Source: Tenacibaculum larymnensis (GTDB lineage Bacteria; Bacteroidota; Bacteroidia; Flavobacteriales; Flavobacteriaceae). Taken from it: 64,000 nt of DNA. Where the stretch lies: positions 62,001 through 126,000 of the forward strand of contig NZ_JAIWJY010000009.1 in the NCBI RefSeq assembly GCF_028829235.1. The letters are read 5' to 3'. Position numbers and translations under genes: made by a program. How positions within the stretch are numbered: position 1 is the first letter of the stretch; the number at the start of each line of letters is the position of its first letter. Positions 62,776 through 64,000 of the stretch are shown piece after piece. The notes beneath the pieces are model-generated. The model was not told the DNA's origin. It searched no databases and saw nothing but the letters and a program-made list of their open reading frames with translations.

Positions 62776-62973
62776 TTACGGAGTGTAAATTTTATTTTTT
62801 ATGGCATACATAACTAAGCCTACTCTATTTCTTACATTTAACTTTGTAAATAAACTATCTCGATAACCGTCAATTGTTTTTGGACTTAAAAACATTTTTT
62901 CAGCTATTTCTTTATACGTCAATTCCGAGCATGCAAGCTTCATAAAAGTTATTTCATTGTCTTTAAAAGGCAA
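62776..62973 (-). CDS. C-terminal LuxR-type HTH part of a frameshifted response regulator
   Basis: This 65-residue piece is a complete GerE/LuxR helix-turn-helix: DNEITFMKLACSELTYKEIAEKMFLSPKTIDGYRDSLFTKL. The TTG start at 62973 is probably not real. Translated further upstream in this frame the residues are GKIQEITLPFKDNEI, a natural linker. The receiver part is in another frame just upstream, and one base less in the A5 run (minus strand; T5 at 62988-62992) would join them. On its own, no promoter or start supports expression. Confidence 0.8.
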   Translation of the reverse strand: MPFKDNEITFMKLACSELTYKEIAEKMFLSPKTIDGYRDSLFTKLNVRNRVGLVMYAIKNKIYTP

Positions 62974-63421
62974 AGTTATTTCTTGAATTTTTCCCTGAAA
63001 CGGAATCTAACAATAGCGTGGTAACATTTTTGGTGTGATAAAATCCGTTATCCATCATTTCTAACAACGCTTTCTCTAGGATTTCTTTTTTGGTATCTTT
63101 TAACAAGTACCCTACAGCACCAGCTTTTAACATTTTTAAAATAGTACCATCAGCATCTTCTACAGACAATGCCATAACATGTACTTGTGGGTAGTTATTC
63201 ACTATCCACTCTGTAGTTTCAATACCGTTCATCACTGGCATATTTACATCTACTAAAACTAAATCTGGTATGTTTTTAGGCGATGCCAAAAACTTTTCTT
63301 CGACTTCTTTACCATTTTTGCAAGTGTAAAGCACCTTAAATTTATCAAAAGTGTTTACCATACCTTCGATAGCTTGTGACAATAACGTATGATCATCTAC
63401 AACAACAACTGAGTATTTCAT
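62963..63421 (-). CDS. Receiver domain part of a frameshifted NarL-family response regulator
   Basis: This 152-residue protein has a receiver domain: VVVDDHTLLSQAIEG (Asp9, Asp10), the phosphorylated Asp in LVDVNMPVMNG, MALSVED (Ser) and GYLLKDTKKEI (Lys). It then departs after SGK with a frameshifted tail NSRNNFAF and a stop, before the DNA-binding domain. A one-base deletion in a five-A run would restore one protein of about 215 residues. It lies downstream of a histidine kinase gene, its natural partner. Confidence 0.85.
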   Translation of the reverse strand: MKYSVVVVDDHTLLSQAIEGMVNTFDKFKVLYTCKNGKEVEEKFLASPKNIPDLVLVDVNMPVMNGIETTEWIVNNYPQVHVMALSVEDADGTILKMLKAGAVGYLLKDTKKEILEKALLEMMDNGFYHTKNVTTLLLDSVSGKNSRNNFAF

Positions 63422-63474
63422 AATTTTGTGGGTTATATTGGTTATTAGTTGTTGGGGAAATACACTAAGGTTCT

Positions 63475-63999
63475 TTAAATATAGTAATTTATTATTAAAC
63501 TTGTGCCTTTTTGGGGCTCTGACATAAACTTAGTCTCTGCGTTAATTAGCTTGGCTCTGGCTTTTATGTTTTGTAATCCTAAACCTTTTAACCTCACTCT
63601 TTCCATGTCAAAACCTACCCCATTATCTTGAGCTTTTACCTCTATTGATTCTTCTTTATAAGTTAAAAAAACTTCCAGTTTAGATGCTTTAGAGTGCTTT
63701 ATCGTGTTAGAAAAAAACTCTTGAAGAATTCTAAAAATAATTATTCCATGTTTTTGATTTATCTCTTGTTCTTCTCCTGTAATTGTTAATCTAGCATCAA
63801 TATAGTTTAACCTATTAAATCGCTCTACTTCTAAATTTAATGCATCTTTTAATTTTATATTATTAATAAAATCTGGATTAATTATTTTTGACAACGCTCT
63901 TACTTCCGTTAAGCTTTTTGCTATAATTTCAGAAATTTCTTCCATACTTTCAGGAGAAGCATGCTGTAACTGTATTTTAGCTAAAGTTAGGAGTTGCCC
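63475..63999 (-). CDS. Sensor histidine kinase, C-terminal part (runs off the window)
   Basis: The frame is open past the window end, so the N-terminus is missing; the visible 174 residues begin GQLLTLAKIQLQH, the end of the HisKA_3 dimerisation helix. The ATPase domain has the N box FRILQEFFSNTIKHSKAS, DNGVGFDMERV (G1) and GLGLQNIKARAKLI (G2). It is a NarL/LuxR-type kinase matching the adjacent response regulator. The signal it senses is not visible. Confidence 0.9.
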   Translation of the reverse strand, partial: GQLLTLAKIQLQHASPESMEEISEIIAKSLTEVRALSKIINPDFINNIKLKDALNLEVERFNRLNYIDARLTITGEEQEINQKHGIIIFRILQEFFSNTIKHSKASKLEVFLTYKEESIEVKAQDNGVGFDMERVRLKGLGLQNIKARAKLINAETKFMSEPQKGTSLIINYYI

Positions 64000-64000
64000 T

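Noticed and set aside
62963..63021. Programmed frameshift in the response regulator
   Set aside because: A five-base A run is short for slippage, and no stimulating structure or alternative signal is evident. A plain frameshift or sequencing error is simpler.

Overview
The window is low-GC DNA from a member of the Bacteroidota, most likely a marine Flavobacteriaceae of the Tenacibaculum/Polaribacter kind. This placement is inferred. The supporting signs are promoters of the TTG-N19-TAnnTTTG type with no Shine-Dalgarno sequences, lipoproteins with flavobacterial signal peptides, GSCFA, DUF6261 and fasciclin proteins, and an exbB-hypothetical-exbD-exbD cluster. I saw no tRNA or rRNA genes, insertion sequences, prophage or CRISPR array.

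Region 1 (1-7.7 kb) is accessory. It has a cut-off gene, a propeller-like lipoprotein, and a 1135-residue protein whose N-terminus resembles type VI secretion effectors of the VasX/BTH_I2691 family. Two tandemly duplicated two-helix membrane proteins follow and are candidate immunity proteins. Next come seven tandem 41-bp hairpin repeats and a DUF6261 gene. Region 2 (7.7-15.6 kb) holds a Tat-exported PhoD-like phosphatase, a LemA/TPM/TPM group, a short MerR regulator, an M23 peptidase and alaS.

Region 3 (15.6-29.7 kb) is the most coherent unit. Fourteen co-directional genes, most overlapping or nearly abutting, run from a fasciclin lipoprotein through crtI, crtB, an unknown gene, crtZ, a lycopene cyclase, tspO, a TetR regulator, an ABC1-type kinase, a flavin reductase, two SDR-type oxidoreductases, a CIA30 protein, a periplasmic thiol peroxidase and an SRPBCC protein to a DNA photolyase. 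Just upstream lies a MerR regulator that keeps the adenosylcobalamin-binding residues of the photoreceptor CarH. I read this as a light-induced photoprotection operon: zeaxanthin-type carotenoid synthesis plus DNA repair and peroxide defence.

Region 4 (29.7-51.2 kb) is mostly housekeeping: GSCFA, rhodanese and aromatic amino acid hydroxylase, M48 protease, gpmI, map, apbE, an OmpA lipoprotein, rplM-rpsI, rpsB, tsf, pyrH, frr, an MMPL transporter, asnS, rpoN. Region 5 (51.2-64 kb) has the Exb energy-transducing cluster, ansA, lepA, an Lgt-like gene paired with a Tes-like radical SAM enzyme, dusB, an FtsX-type permease and rbfA. It ends in a two-component pair whose response regulator is split by a one-base frameshift and whose kinase runs off the window.
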